Source of the DNA: Gossypium raimondii
Lineage: Eukaryota; Streptophyta; Magnoliopsida; Malvales; Malvaceae
Direction of reading: 5' to 3'
Length of the DNA stretch: 64,000 nucleotides
Assembly (NCBI RefSeq): GCF_025698545.1
Contig: NC_068576.1
Span: 50,874,390-50,938,389, forward strand
Shown: positions 50,651 to 63,725 of the stretch, in pieces
Layout: every line of letters starts with the position of its first letter
Position numbering within the stretch: position 1 is the first letter of the stretch
Made by a program: the position numbers and the translations under genes
The notes under the pieces: generated by a model
What the model was told of the DNA's origin: nothing
The model's input: only the letters and a program-made list of their open reading frames with translations
Databases searched by the model: none

Positions 50651-52442
50651 GTACCAATTTTGGGCGTTACGAGGGTGCTAACCCTTCCTCGTGCGTAACC
50701 GACTCCCGAGCCTGTTTTCTCAAATCTCGCCGACCTAAAATTTATTTTTGATGGTGAACCGATCACACCTCAATAAATGATCGGTGGCGACTCCCATTTC
50801 TATTTTCAAAATCGATACCCATTTTTCAAATTTCAAAAAAATGGTTTCGACACATGTTATATACATTAAGGATGTGGAATGGAGAGGAGGAGGAAAATAT
50901 ATAATTATTCAACTAGCATGAGTTTTCATTAAAAATGACTAATTTGCATGTTTTAGGTTCAGGGACTAAATTGAATAAAAGTAAAATTTTAAGGGTAAAT
51001 TTGTAAAAATGTCAAAAAGTGACCAAATTGCATGAAATGAATTGTTTTATTATTTAAATTAATAAATTGAGTGAAATATTAATTTAGATCAAGTTGGGTG
51101 AAAATTCAAGGAAAATAGAATATTACCAAAATGTCCCTAAATTTTGGTATTTACGCAATTTAGCTTTGGTAAGTTCGTATGAACTATATTCGTATAATTT
51201 TAATTAAAGTGAATGTTATTTGGTGATGAATATTATATAAATATGTGTTTTATTATTGGTAATATGTATAATTATTAAATGCATTGAAATGATTATCGAA
51301 AGCTCGATTGGATTGGAAGCTTATCGAAGATATATCACACTATCCATTGGTTCTATCAATAATTTTGGATGATTTGATTCTAGTTATAATGGCATGAATA
51401 AGTTAAATTGGCCAACGTTAGCTCATTAATGTTTTGATTTTGATTGGTTATAAATATGAATGCTTGATGAAATGAAATGTTTGTAAGTTAATTTATAAAC
51501 TCTGGTAATGCTCTATAACCCTATTCTGGCGATGGATATGGGTTAGGGGTGTTACATAAGGACATGAGGCAGCTGAATTTCTTCCTAGGCATTGAAGTGC
51601 AGCGCACGTCGCTAGGGGTGTTTCTTAGTTAGAAAAAATGCATCTTGGAGGTTCTTGCTAAGACTGACATGACAGGAGCTGCAGGTACTCCTACACTTAT
51701 GGTAAATACTCTAAAATTGACTACTTCAGATGGCAGCTCTCTTTTCAATGATGTTCATTTATATCACAATATAATGGGAATGCTTCAGTATCTGTGTATC
51801 ACACGTCCAAAATTATCATTTTGTGTCAACAAGTTGAGTCAATATATGAACCTTTCGAGTGAGATTCATTGGAGAGCAGTGAAACGAGTGCTAAGGTATC
51901 TTATTGGGACTGGTGATCATGGTTTATATTTCTCCAAAGGGCGAGTTGAGGTTGTTGGTTACTCGGATGCTGACTGGGCCTCTTCTGTTGAAGATTGACG
52001 TTCCACCACAGGGTATGTTGTGTACCTGGGACCAAACCTTGTTGCGTGGTGTTCCAAGAAACAAAATGTTGTGTCCAGGTCATCATCTGAAGCAGAGTAT
52101 CGAAGCCTCGCCAACTGCGTATCGGAGCTTTTGTAGGTTAAACAACTGATAGATGAGATTGGTTTGTCAAATTGTCCGCCACTTGTGACCTGGTGCGATA
52201 ATACTTTTACGGTATCTATAGTTGCAAATCCCACACATCATGCACCAATAAAGCATGTAGAGATAGATCACCACTTTGTTCGGGAAAAGGTTCTCGATGG
52301 AACCTTGCAGGTGAACTTTGTCCCGTCATCAGAACAAATCGCTGATGTCCTTACCAAGCCTATTACACCTAAGCAATTTGAATCATTTTGGCAAGCTCTT
52401 CGAGTTCTCACACAAAATGATGCTCTCAAATGTTCAGACAAC

Positions 52443-52458
52443 AAAGAAATCGGGAGAA
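52443..52458 (+). other. Copia polypurine tract
   Basis: AAAGAAATCGGGAGAA lies directly before the right LTR, as needed for plus-strand priming. Confidence 0.75.
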
Positions 52459-52700
52459 TGTTAGAATAATAGCTTATCTAGGGACTAGCTTATGTTATTA
52501 TCATGTTAAGTTTGTTGTTAGTTGATATTGGTTGTTGATAACTGTTAGTAGTTACTGTTAGTTGTTATTAGCAGTTATTGGCTACATGCTTTTCCATATA
52601 AGCATGCACAGTCTCTACTCAAGAAGAGAGAACTTTGATTTATCTCTTTTGAAGTAATACAAGAATTATTCAGGTTATCGTCTATTTGTCAAACTTAACA
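52459..52700 (+). repeat. Copia right LTR
   Basis: A diverged copy of the left LTR with the same TGTTAGAATAATAG start and CAAACTTAACA end. Most differences cluster in the first 60 bases. Confidence 0.92.
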
Positions 52701-52705
52701 AATGC

Positions 52706-54141
52706 AATCTATGATCAAGAGAGCATGCAAAGATTAATATAAAATTATTTGGGTTAGGGTTTAGGGTATACCATGCTTATTTCTAACTATATATAATTAT
52801 TTTCAAGAAAAATATGTTATAAATGAACAAAAATTTGACTTCCACTTTTTCTTTTTCTTTTTTCTCTTTTTAAATTCACTTTCACGTGTAAGTTTACTGC
52901 AAGAAACAGCGTTATGCATGTAAACCAAACACGTGTTTTTCTCAAAGTGCAATTCAGTAAATTTACCTGAAATTAGAGCTATACATGAATTAGAAATCCA
53001 AAACCTGATTGGGGACTTAAATAGGGGCATGATCGGAAATTTGTATCTTTAAATTATTATTTACGTCCACTTTAAGAATCCAACTCCGGCCGCTAGGAAT
53101 TTGAAACCGTGAAGCGTTTTTCGTTCATTTAACAAGTGAAGAACTAGAGGAGAGCTCGAAACCAAAAATAACAAGACAGAGAGAGAAGGGTGTCATACAT
53201 GAGAATGGAGATTATGTTTTGAGAAAATTAAGAAAGGTATCAAAGTTAGTGTGCTCAGCTAAATTAAGAGGTAAATTGATCTCGTTCTTCACGCATTCTT
53301 TTTTATTGTGTCTGTAAAGTTTTAATGCTTCTAAATAGTTTTTGACTTTATTCCTACTTTTTTCCTTTAAGTCCTTCGGTTTGATTCTTTGCCTGCTAAC
53401 GTTGATTTTCATTAAGGGAATCTCTCCCCTGGAAGCCAATTTTTTCTCCTTTTCCTACCAAATGTATTCTGCTTGCCCCTGTTTTTTTGGTGATCTCTGT
53501 ATTTTCATGTAGAATCTGTATTCGGTATTTTTTTTTTTTAAGTCTGAACTTTAGATCGTGTTTTATTTATTTTTTTCATTTTGTAAGATTCTATTAATTT
53601 TGTTTAATGTTGAATGATCTACTTGAAATTTGGCTACAATCTATCCAAAGCTTCAGTTAATTTCTTTGTTAAATTTGAGACTGTTCAATGTTTTGAAAGG
53701 TATAAAATTGGGGTCTTTCCTTTGGAGAAGACAAGGTATATCTATCCTCCTTTAAGTTGTTTCCAAACAACTGGTTTCTCTTTGTACCTCTGAAATTGTA
53801 TTGAACTTTTGACTACAATTTTACGGAATTTTTTTAGCACAGTATCTCAATCATACAGGCGCTTTTTTTCTCTGGCTCGTTCACTTTACAAGAAATAGGT
53901 GCTTCCTCGTTGTGTGGTTTAGGATGAATTAAATTAAATTTTATTGTTTGATTATAAATTACAATTACCTTATATAATCTAGAATTGTATTTGGTTTGTT
54001 TGCTGTTTTATTTCTATAAATTCTTTGTTAGATTAAGAATTCGTTTGGAATTGTATATCGAATTAAATTCTCACATTGCTCACTGATTTCGTAATTCTCT
54101 AGCTTTCTGTATTATCAGGGTTTGCAGCTCTGCTTTCTCAC
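52706..54141 (+). other. Promoter and 5' leader of the transporter gene, probably with a 5' UTR intron
   Basis: A likely leader starts near 53150 (AACAAGACAGAGAGAGAAGG). A donor AAG/GTATCA at 53236/53237 and an acceptor TTATCAG at 54118 bound a T-rich stretch of about 880 bp, consistent with a leader intron ending 23 bp before the ATG. No PHR-type GNATATNC site was found by eye. Confidence 0.45.
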
Positions 54142-55804
54142 ATGGCTTCGCTAAGTGAATTGCCAGCTTTGAGAAATTATAGCAAGCCTTTTGGAATTCG
54201 TTTCCTAGAATACATTAAGAAAGGAAAGCTTTCCTATAAAACTCATCAAGCAATTGTGTTGATCGTAACATTTTTGGCTTACACTTGCTACCATGCGACA
54301 AGGAAAACAACAAGCATTGTGAAGAGTGCTCTCGATCCTCAATCACCTGATGTAGGCTTGAGGTTCCCATGGAGGATGACATACCTCAGTTCACCTGCTG
54401 AAAAAAAAAGATTTTCTTGGGTTTTAGGAGACGGTTGGGCACCATTTAATGGATCCGATGGTTCGGCCTTGCTCGGTGAACTAGACGTGGCTTTCCTCTC
54501 GGTATATGCTTTAGGAATGTACTTTTCCGGTCACTTAGGTGACAGGATGAATTTAAGGGTCTTTTTGACAGTAGGAATGGTTGGAACTGGCTTGTTTACT
54601 TCACTATTTGGTGTTGGGTACTGGGCTAAAATCCACAGTTTTTACTATTTCCTTATAGTACAAATGATTGCTGGTTTATTTCAATCAACGGGATGGCCCT
54701 CAGTTGTTGCAGTGGTGGGTAACTGGTTTGGGAAGAAAAAGAGAGGTTTGATTATGGGCATATGGAATGCTCACACATCTGTTGGGAACATTGCTGGTTC
54801 ATTGATTGCTTCAGCACTGTTGAGTTATGGATGGGGTTGGTCCTTTGTTGTGCCTGGTCTGCTCATTGCTTTCGTGGGCTTGTTGGTTTTCCTTTTTCTG
54901 CCTGTCAGCCCCGAATCGGTCGGAGCTGATAAAGAAGAAGATGAAGTGGGTTCTCCTAGGAAGATCGGAGAGGGAGTAACAGAGCCTCTATTAGGCTCAG
55001 ATGCTGAGATCAAGGAAACAGCCGTGGGGTTCATTGAAGCTTGGAAAATCCCTGGGGTTGCTCCTTTTGCTTTTTGCCTCTTCTTTGCCAAATTGGTCGC
55101 TTACACATTTCTCTATTGGCTCCCATACTACATTAGCCATACAGGTATTCTAATATATCTTTTTGACTTACAATTCTGACATTTTTTGTAACTATGTTCG
55201 TTTCTAAATCTCTTGTATATTCATCGATCTTGCAGCGATCGAGGGAAAATATTTATCGAGTGAGACAGCAGGAAACTTGTCAACATTCTTTGATATTGGA
55301 GGGGTTCTCGGAGGAATCTTAGCCGGACACATTTCGGATCGCCTAGATGCCAGAGCCATAACAGCAGCAACTTTCATGTACTGCGCGATCCCTGCTCTCT
55401 ATTTCTATCGTACTTACGGGCACATTTCCTTGGTAATGAACATAGCCCTCATGTTCATTTGCGGCATGTTTGTAAATGGTCCCTATGCTCTCATAACAAC
55501 CGCTGTGTCGGCCGACCTGGGAACGCACAGTTCGTTAAGGGGGAACTCAAAGGCATTGGCAACCGTGACAGCAATCATAGATGGAACAGGTTCAGTTGGT
55601 GCTGCAATTGGACCACTTCTAACTGGCTACATTTCTGCCAAGAGCTGGAGTGCGGTTTTCATGATGCTCATGGGAGCAGCTCTAGTTGCAGGGCTGTTGT
55701 TGACAAGGTTATTGGTGGCTGAGGTGGTTGCAAGGATTTCTGAATCAAGGTCCCAAGCAGGAGGATCCCAACCAACATCTCAAGATGAAGAACTGGGTGT
55801 ATGA
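54142..55804 (+). CDS. G3PP: Glycerol-3-phosphate transporter (major facilitator, SLC37/G3Pp family)
   Basis: Two exons (54142-55144 and 55236-55804) join in phase to 523 residues. Hydrophobic stretches fit about 12 membrane helices with a hydrophilic central loop (about residues 255-295, rich in Glu/Asp). Family landmarks are [17 protein letters not shown] near residue 50-66, the MFS loop motif [10 protein letters not shown] near residues 132-141, [19 protein letters not shown], and in exon 2 [18 protein letters not shown]. Plant G3Pp proteins are putative glycerol-3-phosphate/phosphate exchangers; several are phosphate-starvation induced (known of the family, not seen here). Length is usual for the family. 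Which paralogue it is cannot be decided. Confidence 0.94.
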
Positions 55805-56128
55805 TTTTATTTGTAGAAGCTCCAACTGTATAAAGCGTGTGTGATTTTTCATAATCAGTCTTTGCTCATGGATAGAACATGAAGGGGGAAGATCCTTTGA
55901 TTATGGCCTTGGGGAAGCCAAGGTTTTTGTGGCAATTCTCCGTGATTAACATGGGCGATAAAAGAAAGGGCAGGGAGAGAGGAAGCTCCGTGCCCAATTT
56001 GTATATGTACATTTTGAACGCTGTGCCTTGTTTTAAGCAGTCATCATCATTGCTTATTCACAGCTTCTATTTCTATCTGAACGAGGAAGAGGCACTTACG
56101 GTTAAAAATAGTAAAAATAACTAAATAA

Positions 56129-56639
56129 GGGTAAATTACACCATTAGTCGCTAAATTATAAGTAAGTTTTCATTTAGTCACTTAATTAAAGAAAGTTATA
56201 ATTTGATCACTGAACTATTTAAATAGATGTTAAGTTGTTGTTTTTTTTTTAAATTCTGCCAATGAGCTTGAAGTGACAATTCGACAACCGATACAGTGGA
56301 GTAGTACCCATCGACGAATAGAAAAACAAACTTTAGATCTAAGTCGATCTAATGATTATTGTTGGAGATCGAAGAAAAGAGATGTTTGAATTGTGATTAG
56401 CAAATTCGTGAAGCCCAAAGTTATTGCATAAAAAATTAATTATAGAATGGAATAGGAAAGTGAGTTTCCACTTGGTGCTCGCAGTGTGAACAAAGAAAAC
56501 CATATTACATCGAGTTTAGCAACTCAATTATTTAAATAAAAACTTTGAATAGTTCAACAGTCAAATTGCAACTTTCTTTAGTTAAATTATCAAGACAAAA
56601 ACTTATCAATAATTTAATGACTAATGGTATAATTTACCC
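56129..56639. mobile_element. Inverted-repeat element of the Mutator-like MITE type (511 bp)
   Basis: The left end reads GGGTAAATTACACCATTAGTC and the right end, complemented, GGGTAAATTATACCATTAGTC. Similarity continues inward (AAGAAAGTTATAATTTGA / AAGAAAGTTGCAATTTGA) over about 100 bp each side. Flanking 10-mers match only in part, so a clean target duplication is not shown. It lies about 325 bp downstream of the transporter stop codon. Confidence 0.7.
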
Positions 56640-59600
56640 TAAGAAATAATATCCACTGATAATGTAATTTAACTATAAATATCGATAAACGTGGATGAAA
56701 TATTAAAACATATTTTATATATTTAAAAAAACACACAAATTCAAAGAAGTTATTAAAACAACAACTACAAATCAACCACGTAAACTAAACATAAAAATAT
56801 AAAATAATAATAATAATAATAATAAATATGCACTAAGAAAGTCATCATTATGATTGATTTTGATTTTAATATTAGCCTAGTGATTTAGGTGGAAAATAGA
56901 TGGAACGTACCTTTAGGTTTCCAATTGCTGGATTTGAATAATCTAATACTAAATTATGTATGGACCACTGACTTGGTAGTAAATTTGGGTTCCAATAATT
57001 AATAAGATATATAAAACCATCTGTACACCACAAAAGCAGAATAAGCACTCAAGTAATTTACTACTCATCTTTCCAAATCCTCTATTAATTGTTTTATTAA
57101 TCTTAATCTCTGACCACATTTAGTGATTATAGAATATTAGAAAAACCTTACTTCACGTCTTATCTTATATAACTGTGGTTGAATTTTTTATTAAAAATCA
57201 ATTAATTGAAATGATTAAATTGATTATTTGAAAATTATAATGTATCATATTGTACTAACCTTTTATAAAAATATTTTGTATCAAAATAAAAAGATGAAAA
57301 TATCTTCATATTAATATTTATTATTTTATAAATTTAATAAATTAATTTTATTTATTTCTCAATTGAGTTGGTGTCTAATTGATTTACAGTACTAATTCAA
57401 TTAAAATTTTAAATAATATTATGATTAAAAATGTATTAAACAGAAAAAAATATCAGAGAATATTAGAAAAATTAAAAAATGAAATCATATCATATACTAA
57501 AACAAATAAATTATTTAAAATTAAAATTATTAGCTTCAACATCAATATTAATATAGAGAGAGAATTTTTTGCATTGCACTCCCGTAGTCCTATGTGCATC
57601 TCTGTCTAAGATCATAACCTAAGAAAGGAATTTTTCAAATGAAATTTTTATTCTAAAACGTTTAATACCATAGCTTAGAAGAGAATTTGGTTAAAAATAG
57701 TATGCATTCTAAATTATGATAAAATATTATTTATAATTTATATTGATTACATGGGTCGGGTCGCCATGCAAGGTATCTAGATCAACTTTTTAAATTTAGG
57801 CTCGACTTGAAAAAAGGTTTACTTTTCTCCCAAACCCGACCCAATTTAAGAAAGGTAAATCTGGGTTGACTCGGCCCTTCAATATTTTATTTTTAATATT
57901 AGTTTTTATTTAAAATTAATTTTTTTTAAAATAAATATAATACAATAAATGTACTAAAAATATTAAAATAAATATTTTCTAACACATTAAAAATATTTAT
58001 ATTAAAAATTACTGCCATAAATATAATAAATATCTTATTTATATTAACAATATAAATAAATATAATAACATTTTATTGTATTAAATATAATTTTATATTT
58101 TATATTTCGGATTGGGTTATTTAGTTGGGTAAGTTTTATTTTACAGTTTAGGTAACGAGTTTAATTGTTATTGGGTTAGTGATTTAATATAAATATATAT
58201 AATTAGTATTCAACATATATAATTAATACAATATTTTTATAACATAATATATTTGAGTTGAGCTAAACTTTGGGTAAGACATATAGAAAATAAGTCTTAA
58301 ATTTATCCAAGTCCATTTTTCGATCCTCGTATTTTTGTTCGAATCCTCCCATTTTGGACAGGTGACTCGGTCCATGAACATGTCTAATTGTCATATAATT
58401 AAAATGTTAAGACTTATGTAATTTATATATTAAATTGAATTTTGCGTTGAAGATAATGAAAAGAAAATATGTATGGTTTTTAGATTGAAAAAAGGAAAAT
58501 CAGAATTTATTCCAAACCTGCAACTTAAAATTATTGAAGCACAAAAAGTAAAATTAAAGAAAGCATTTGATACTGCCATTGCCTTTGCCTTATTTGTTAC
58601 AAAAGATCGGAAGAAACACTAAAAATTGTAATGGTCAACACTAATGGAAATGTGAGAATAGACATTAGGAAGTCAAAGTTGTACATGCCACCTACATTCT
58701 AATGTTCTTAAGCTCTGCCAATATCAGATTCTTCTTCTTTTATAACCATTCCCACTGCATAACATAAAAACTAGTTGTTTAGCTCCACTCACTAGTACAA
58801 AAGTGTTTTTTTTTCCTACATATATTAACTATTAACTTAAAGCAACTGTTGGGGTTTTTTCTGTAAGAGTTATTTGTACCAAATGAATATATTTTCTATA
58901 AATTTTATCAATGAATTATATGTGAAAGTATTAAAAAAATTTGTACGTGAAAGTTTTAATAAATTTATATAAAATGACGGGCCATTTGGTTTCCAATATT
59001 TTGGTTTGATATTTTGATAATATTTTGTCCTTGGATAGCCACATAGGTTAATGATGGAATTTTCATAAAAAATTAAGAAAGCAATGCCAACCGGCCCACT
59101 CCAAAACCTGCCTGCCTGCCATTTGCCCATAAACATCGGCTTTAAGAAGAGATATTCACCTTTTTTTCGTGGATTCATATTTTTCATGGCCCATCTGTGG
59201 TGTGGTTTCAAATGAAATTGAAAATGAAAGATTATTACGGACGCTAAACGTTAAAGCTAAGTTGACGAGTACAGATAGAGGGCAGTTTTTTATTACTTTT
59301 GACAAGTGTTTTTGAGAAGTGTTTTTGAAAAATATAAGTGTTTCGCATTGCTGTCAAAAAATACTTTTGGAAAATAAAATGTCTATTTTAGACATGAGAT
59401 TATAAATTAATAAATATGTATTTAAATAATGTTCAAATTAGTTAATATTATGATATTTTAGCAAAAATATAAAAAAATAATTTATTATAACTTATTGTTA
59501 ATATTTTAATATATAATATTAATTTTAAATATTTCTAAGTAATTAATATTAATTATTTATAAAATTTAATTAGAATATATAAACTATATTTAAATATAAA

Positions 59601-60359
59601 AATTAAATATTTGTATTATTTTATTTTAAAATGTATTTGAATATATAACTCATATTATATACTAACATAACATAGAAAACATAAACCTAACAATTAAAAT
59701 ATTACATATATTTGGATTAAAGTTTTAAAAGGGATAACACTAAAATTTGTCAATAGCATTTACAATTTAAAGTGAATTCATTAAACTAGATGCTATATTT
59801 GATAAGCATATGAAAATGATTTGGTTATATTCAATAAATGATTTGGTTAATACAATACTTATATTTGAGGAGTTAAACAATCCATCAATATTATCTAAAT
59901 CATACAATAACATTTAAGGAGTTCAACAATCCATCAATATTAAAATGGGAGTTGGCTTTTCTTTCTTTAGTAAGACCAATTTTTAACACAAGCACTGAAA
60001 ACATTGAGTTTTGCAAGAACAATCAAAAGGTCAATGCATAATCTGTACCAAGAAATATCAAGTGTTCTGGAACATGATGAACAATACACATATAAAAGCA
60101 AATTCATTCCCAGATATCAGCAAAAACTGAATCATCAAGACAGAGGGGAAAGACAATTTTCTATATCTTCATCTACAAAATGTACCACGATAAAATCGGA
60201 TTTCAAGGTCAAGCTTCTTGTTTTCTAGATCAGTTCCCAAAAGAAGTGTACAAATCGGAAAAAATTCTTCAAAGAATGACACCTACGAGTCAACTATACT
60301 AAAATAGCATTACATATATGTATAAAAAAAACACTATACCAAAATAGCCAAAAAAAATT
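56640..60359. other. Intergenic, AT-rich, with dispersed repeats; no gene seen
   Basis: An (AAT)n run lies at about 56805-56826. The block at 57750-58380 resembles the one at 13600-14150. A 113-codon reverse frame at 58870-59211 has no family resemblance. The rest is AT-rich spacer. Confidence 0.4.
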
Positions 60360-60903
<544 letters not shown>

Positions 60904-61140
60904 GTAGTAAGTCTTTACTTCCCATAAAGAACTGGGAGAGGACGCCTCAGATGAGGGGGTGGAATTCGACCTTTACTTCCCATTTTTAGTGGCTACTGTA
61001 TGACCCGTGCAAAGAAATACAACTCATAGGAACACTGCTGCTCTCCACTTTGATTGACTTCATTAAGAAACTTGAAAACTACTCATTCATCATGTGACAT
61101 GAATAACAATCTGAAATCCAAACGAAATCCAATTTCATAC

Positions 61141-61500
61141 CGATTTCATCAACTGAAATGCTGTAATTACTGTGCCTATTAAACAAAGCAGTTTTAACAG
61201 AATCCATGAGTTGGGGTTCGGAACCCAGAAGCAAATTCAATAGAGAGAGGGTGAACAATCGAAGAATGTAAAATTTTTGTAAAATTTTTGCTAAACCCTA
61301 AACAATCAGAAAACAACTAAAAACAAAGCAGAATGAATAATTAAAGAGAAGAAGAAAAGAAACTCACCGGCGGAAGAGGAACAAAGAACCAGAGGAAAAG
61401 AAAATAAAGGCAAAGAACTTGATATTTCAGGCAAAGAAAAATGGCAATTAACAGCCAAAAGCACTTTTGTCTGAAGAAAAAGAGAAAATTTTAACTTATT
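61141..61500 (-). other. Possible orphan 5' exons of an unrecognised gene
   Basis: On the - strand a pyrimidine-rich leader ends CTTCCGCCG/GTGAGT (about 61371), a good 5' UTR donor. Further on, an ATG at 61207 opens 22 codons (MDSVKTALFNRHSNYSISVDEI) up to a GTATGA donor at 61140. No in-frame continuation was found downstream: the acceptor candidates tried lead to early stops. This looks like the 5' end of a broken or rearranged gene. Confidence 0.3.
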
Positions 61501-61577
61501 CATATGGAGAAAAGGACTTCTCCGATGGCGAATTTTTTTCTGAAATGGAAGTCGTTCTTCGCTCCTTTTAAGAGAAA

Positions 61578-61602
61578 AAGGACTTTTTATTAAAAAGTCC
61601 TT
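61578..61602. other. Perfect 11-bp hairpin
   Basis: AAGGACTTTTT, a three-base loop ATT, then AAAAAGTCCTT. Function unknown. Confidence 0.8.
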
Positions 61603-61847
61603 CTAAAACGCAAAGGAGACCGAGCCCATAGTGTTCGATACTGTTCGCATAATTAAAAATCTTAAAAACTTTTCTCTTTTTCTCTAAGTCGTTTAGTTCT
61701 TATTTTTTGTTTTGTCTAGCGGTGGTGCTAGTTTTTAGGTTAGTTATCGCCCGTCTTTTTCTTCATTCCACTAACTATTTTTTTCTTTTTTCTTTTCATT
61801 CACTCAATGTCTCTTCTCTATTTTGTGAGTATCTTTATTTTCTTCAT

Positions 61848-62138
61848 AAATCGTGATAGTCGTTCGCTAAAACTTCATCGGCCACCAATAATTTTTATAA
61901 AAAAGTGGGTGGCTTTTTTGTCAGCTTCTTAATCTTTTTTTGTTTTGAGAATATTTCAGAATAATAGATGATTTCACAAGTCGATTTAAACCCATGTTGT
62001 CTTAAGTTTTATATTTTGTTTGTTTGTTTTTCGATTGTTTTATAAGTCTTCAATTTTAAAATTTTTTGTCTTCTTTTGTAGCACATTTTTTAGTCTTATT
62101 TATGCATATAATTTTCCTTTTACAAGTGATTTTAAAAA
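61848..62138 (+). repeat. Dispersed repeat, copy 2 (partner at 27045-27340)
   Basis: It shares CATCGGCCACCAATA, TTTTGAGAATATTTCA, TGTTGTCTTAAGTTTTATAT and TTTTACAAGTGATTTT with the first copy, in order and orientation. Confidence 0.75.
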
Positions 62139-62139
62139 T

Positions 62140-63725
62140 GATTTTGTTCTCGTCCTCTCTAGTTTAACAAATGCTTAATTCTTTAGTCGATTTTTACCCG
62201 TCGATTTGAACCATCCGGAACTAATTTTCTTATTGTAAAAATATCGTGCTTAAGTTGTAACAAAGCCAATTGCACTGTGTCATAATATCATATTGATGCT
62301 GGGGCTAAAACCTTTGTTGTGTTGATAAAATTTATCTTTCACCATCTACAATAAATGTTATTATTATTTTCCTTAAATTATATAATTTAATTCGTTAAAT
62401 GAATTAATAAATTTTCCTTACAGATATTAATATTTCATCACCGAAAATATACCGATTTAAACTATTTTAACAACAAACGAAACCGAATCAATTATCATAA
62501 CCGACTTAATTGAAGATTATCGGGTAAATCAACTAAAGTCGAATTGAACTGAATTTAATCACCCCAAATTCATCAGTAACAACAAATTAGGAAAAGTATG
62601 ATGAGAATCTAATTTGAGATTAGGCAGAAGGAAGATTCAAGTAGCTATGAAATTGCTCAACATACACACAACTTGAATGTCAAGATACTGTACGCATAGA
62701 CTAGAAGCATTATTGCCTACCAGTTTCTCTGTCTAACGTAATAATAGCAGGAAGAAAGGTCTCAGAAACAATGCCTAGTACCATGAAAGTTTCAGATTAC
62801 ATAATGCTCCTCCAACTAAAAAAGACAAAATAATTCTTATATAATAGATTAAAAGGTAAATTTCTTTTTCTTATTAAACATTTCTTCCATTTTTATTAAA
62901 AATTAGTGTCATATCTAGATATTTTGTAAATCACGCCATTAACATTAAAAATAGATAAAATTAAAAAAAAACAGTTTACCTTTTTATTTAACATAAAGAA
63001 ATTATTTTATCTATTTTTTAATAAAAGAGTCAAAATTCAACCCCTACTGCACGAGCCTCCAACGGAGAAGCTATAGTTCACCAGTAACATCAAATAAAGT
63101 TAAAATCTCCTTCAAATTCAATTAAAGCAGCGGAAGGAACAAAATATATACAGCCATTGAAAGAGTCAAAAAAACAAACTCATCACCCGTTATTAAATTT
63201 AATACTACTTAGAACTGAAGAAATTTCATATGAAAACTAGAGATAGCTCCATCATTCAACAACATGTTCAACTAAAGCCTGCCATTGTTTTGAAGTCAAG
63301 TTAATGGTAAACTACTAAACTGTCATTTTCTCAATATCTGAAAACAACAAACGCTGAGTAGATTAGCGCCATCATATTTATTCCTCAACAACGAACAATC
63401 CAATTTCAACATAGTGCCCCCCAAAAATACAATTAAATAAAATTTCAATTGCAAGTTATAATTAACAACAAAATTTATCTTGGTTTCTGTTTTCAAATCC
63501 TAATATCGCCAGAAAAAAATATTGGGTAAGCTATTTTGTTGGCACCCAAAGATCAAGGTTCCCCTCCCCCAATTTGTAAAATGTACACAAAAAAAAAAAA
63601 AACCTCAATATCGTATTTAATCCAAAAAGATAACTTCCTTTTTTTTTTTCCATAATTAAAGAAGAGAAAACAACATTGGACCTGTTGAGTCTATTGATTC
63701 TTGGCAACAGCATGGTATTTAGGAT
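62140..63725. other. Intergenic; the last part is probably 3' UTR of the DUF4535 gene
   Basis: A loose inverted repeat at about 62840-63010 may be another MITE. A and T runs at 63585-63650 lie in the presumed 3' UTR. No other gene is seen. Confidence 0.35.

Larger units (their letters stand above)
48373..50852 (+). mobile_element. Innermost nested LTR element (2480 bp, TSD CATGT)
   Basis: It starts TGTAAGGCCCA and ends TGGTTTCGACA. CATGT flanks it exactly at 48368-48372 and 50853-50857. No protein domain is recognisable inside. Its right end, with GGCGTTACGAGGGTGCTAAC and GGTGGCGACTCCC, resembles the LTR end of plant Tat/Ogre-type Gypsy elements (inference from memory of the family). It is most likely another solo LTR. 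Confidence 0.82.
46736..51556. mobile_element. Solo-LTR-like element nested in the Copia RT gene (TSD TAAGG)
   Basis: It starts TGTAATATCC and ends GGGTGTTACA. TAAGG flanks it exactly at 46731-46735 and 51557-51561. Read on the - strand it begins TGTAACACCCCTAACCC, the same kind of start as the solo LTR at 14187. Without the inner insertion it is about 2.3 kb. It has no primer-binding site, domain or second LTR, so a solo LTR (probably Gypsy, - orientation) is the simplest reading. Confidence 0.85.
46090..52450 (+). pseudogene. Copia reverse transcriptase / RNase H, split by a nested insertion
   Basis: The first part (46090-46735) has GCKWLFKVKKKADG, RYKARLVAKGFSQ, the RT core FLRQVDVNNAFLNGDL, and NVDDIVITG where Copia elements normally have YVDD. 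In-frame stops follow MEEIYME-like and SLR segments. The frame stops at 46735 inside LHKKFALK and resumes at 51562 with DMRQLNFFLGIEV, and then shows the RNase H domain (GYSDADWASS at about 51957; a tail with HHFVREKVLDGTLQVNFVPSSEQIADVLTKP at 52270-52350). The exact junction and 5-bp duplication prove interruption by insertion. Confidence 0.88.
42982..52700 (+). mobile_element. Degenerate Ty1/Copia retrotransposon, interrupted by nested elements
   Basis: The left LTR (42982-43222) and right LTR (52459-52700) are similar 241-242 bp repeats with TG..CA ends. The left is followed directly by TGGTATCAGA, a primer-binding site for initiator tRNA-Met, and the right is preceded by a purine-rich tract. 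Inside, in Copia order, are gag, protease, integrase, reverse transcriptase and RNase H remnants, all with stops or frameshifts. By eye the LTRs differ at roughly 20 positions. The presumed target duplication (AAGAC/AATGC) is no longer perfect. Both facts indicate an old insertion. The element without its nested insertion would be about 4.9 kb. Confidence 0.93.

Noticed and set aside
52706-54141. Phosphate-starvation (PHR, GNATATNC) sites in the transporter promoter
   Set aside because: Near matches such as GTATATCG and GTATATCT lack the final C; no exact site was found by eye.
54825-55091. 88-codon reverse frame
   Set aside because: It is antisense to exon 1 of the transporter.
58870-59211. 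113-codon reverse frame
   Set aside because: No family resemblance, AT-driven composition (Asn, Ile, Phe, Lys, Tyr) and no splice or promoter context.
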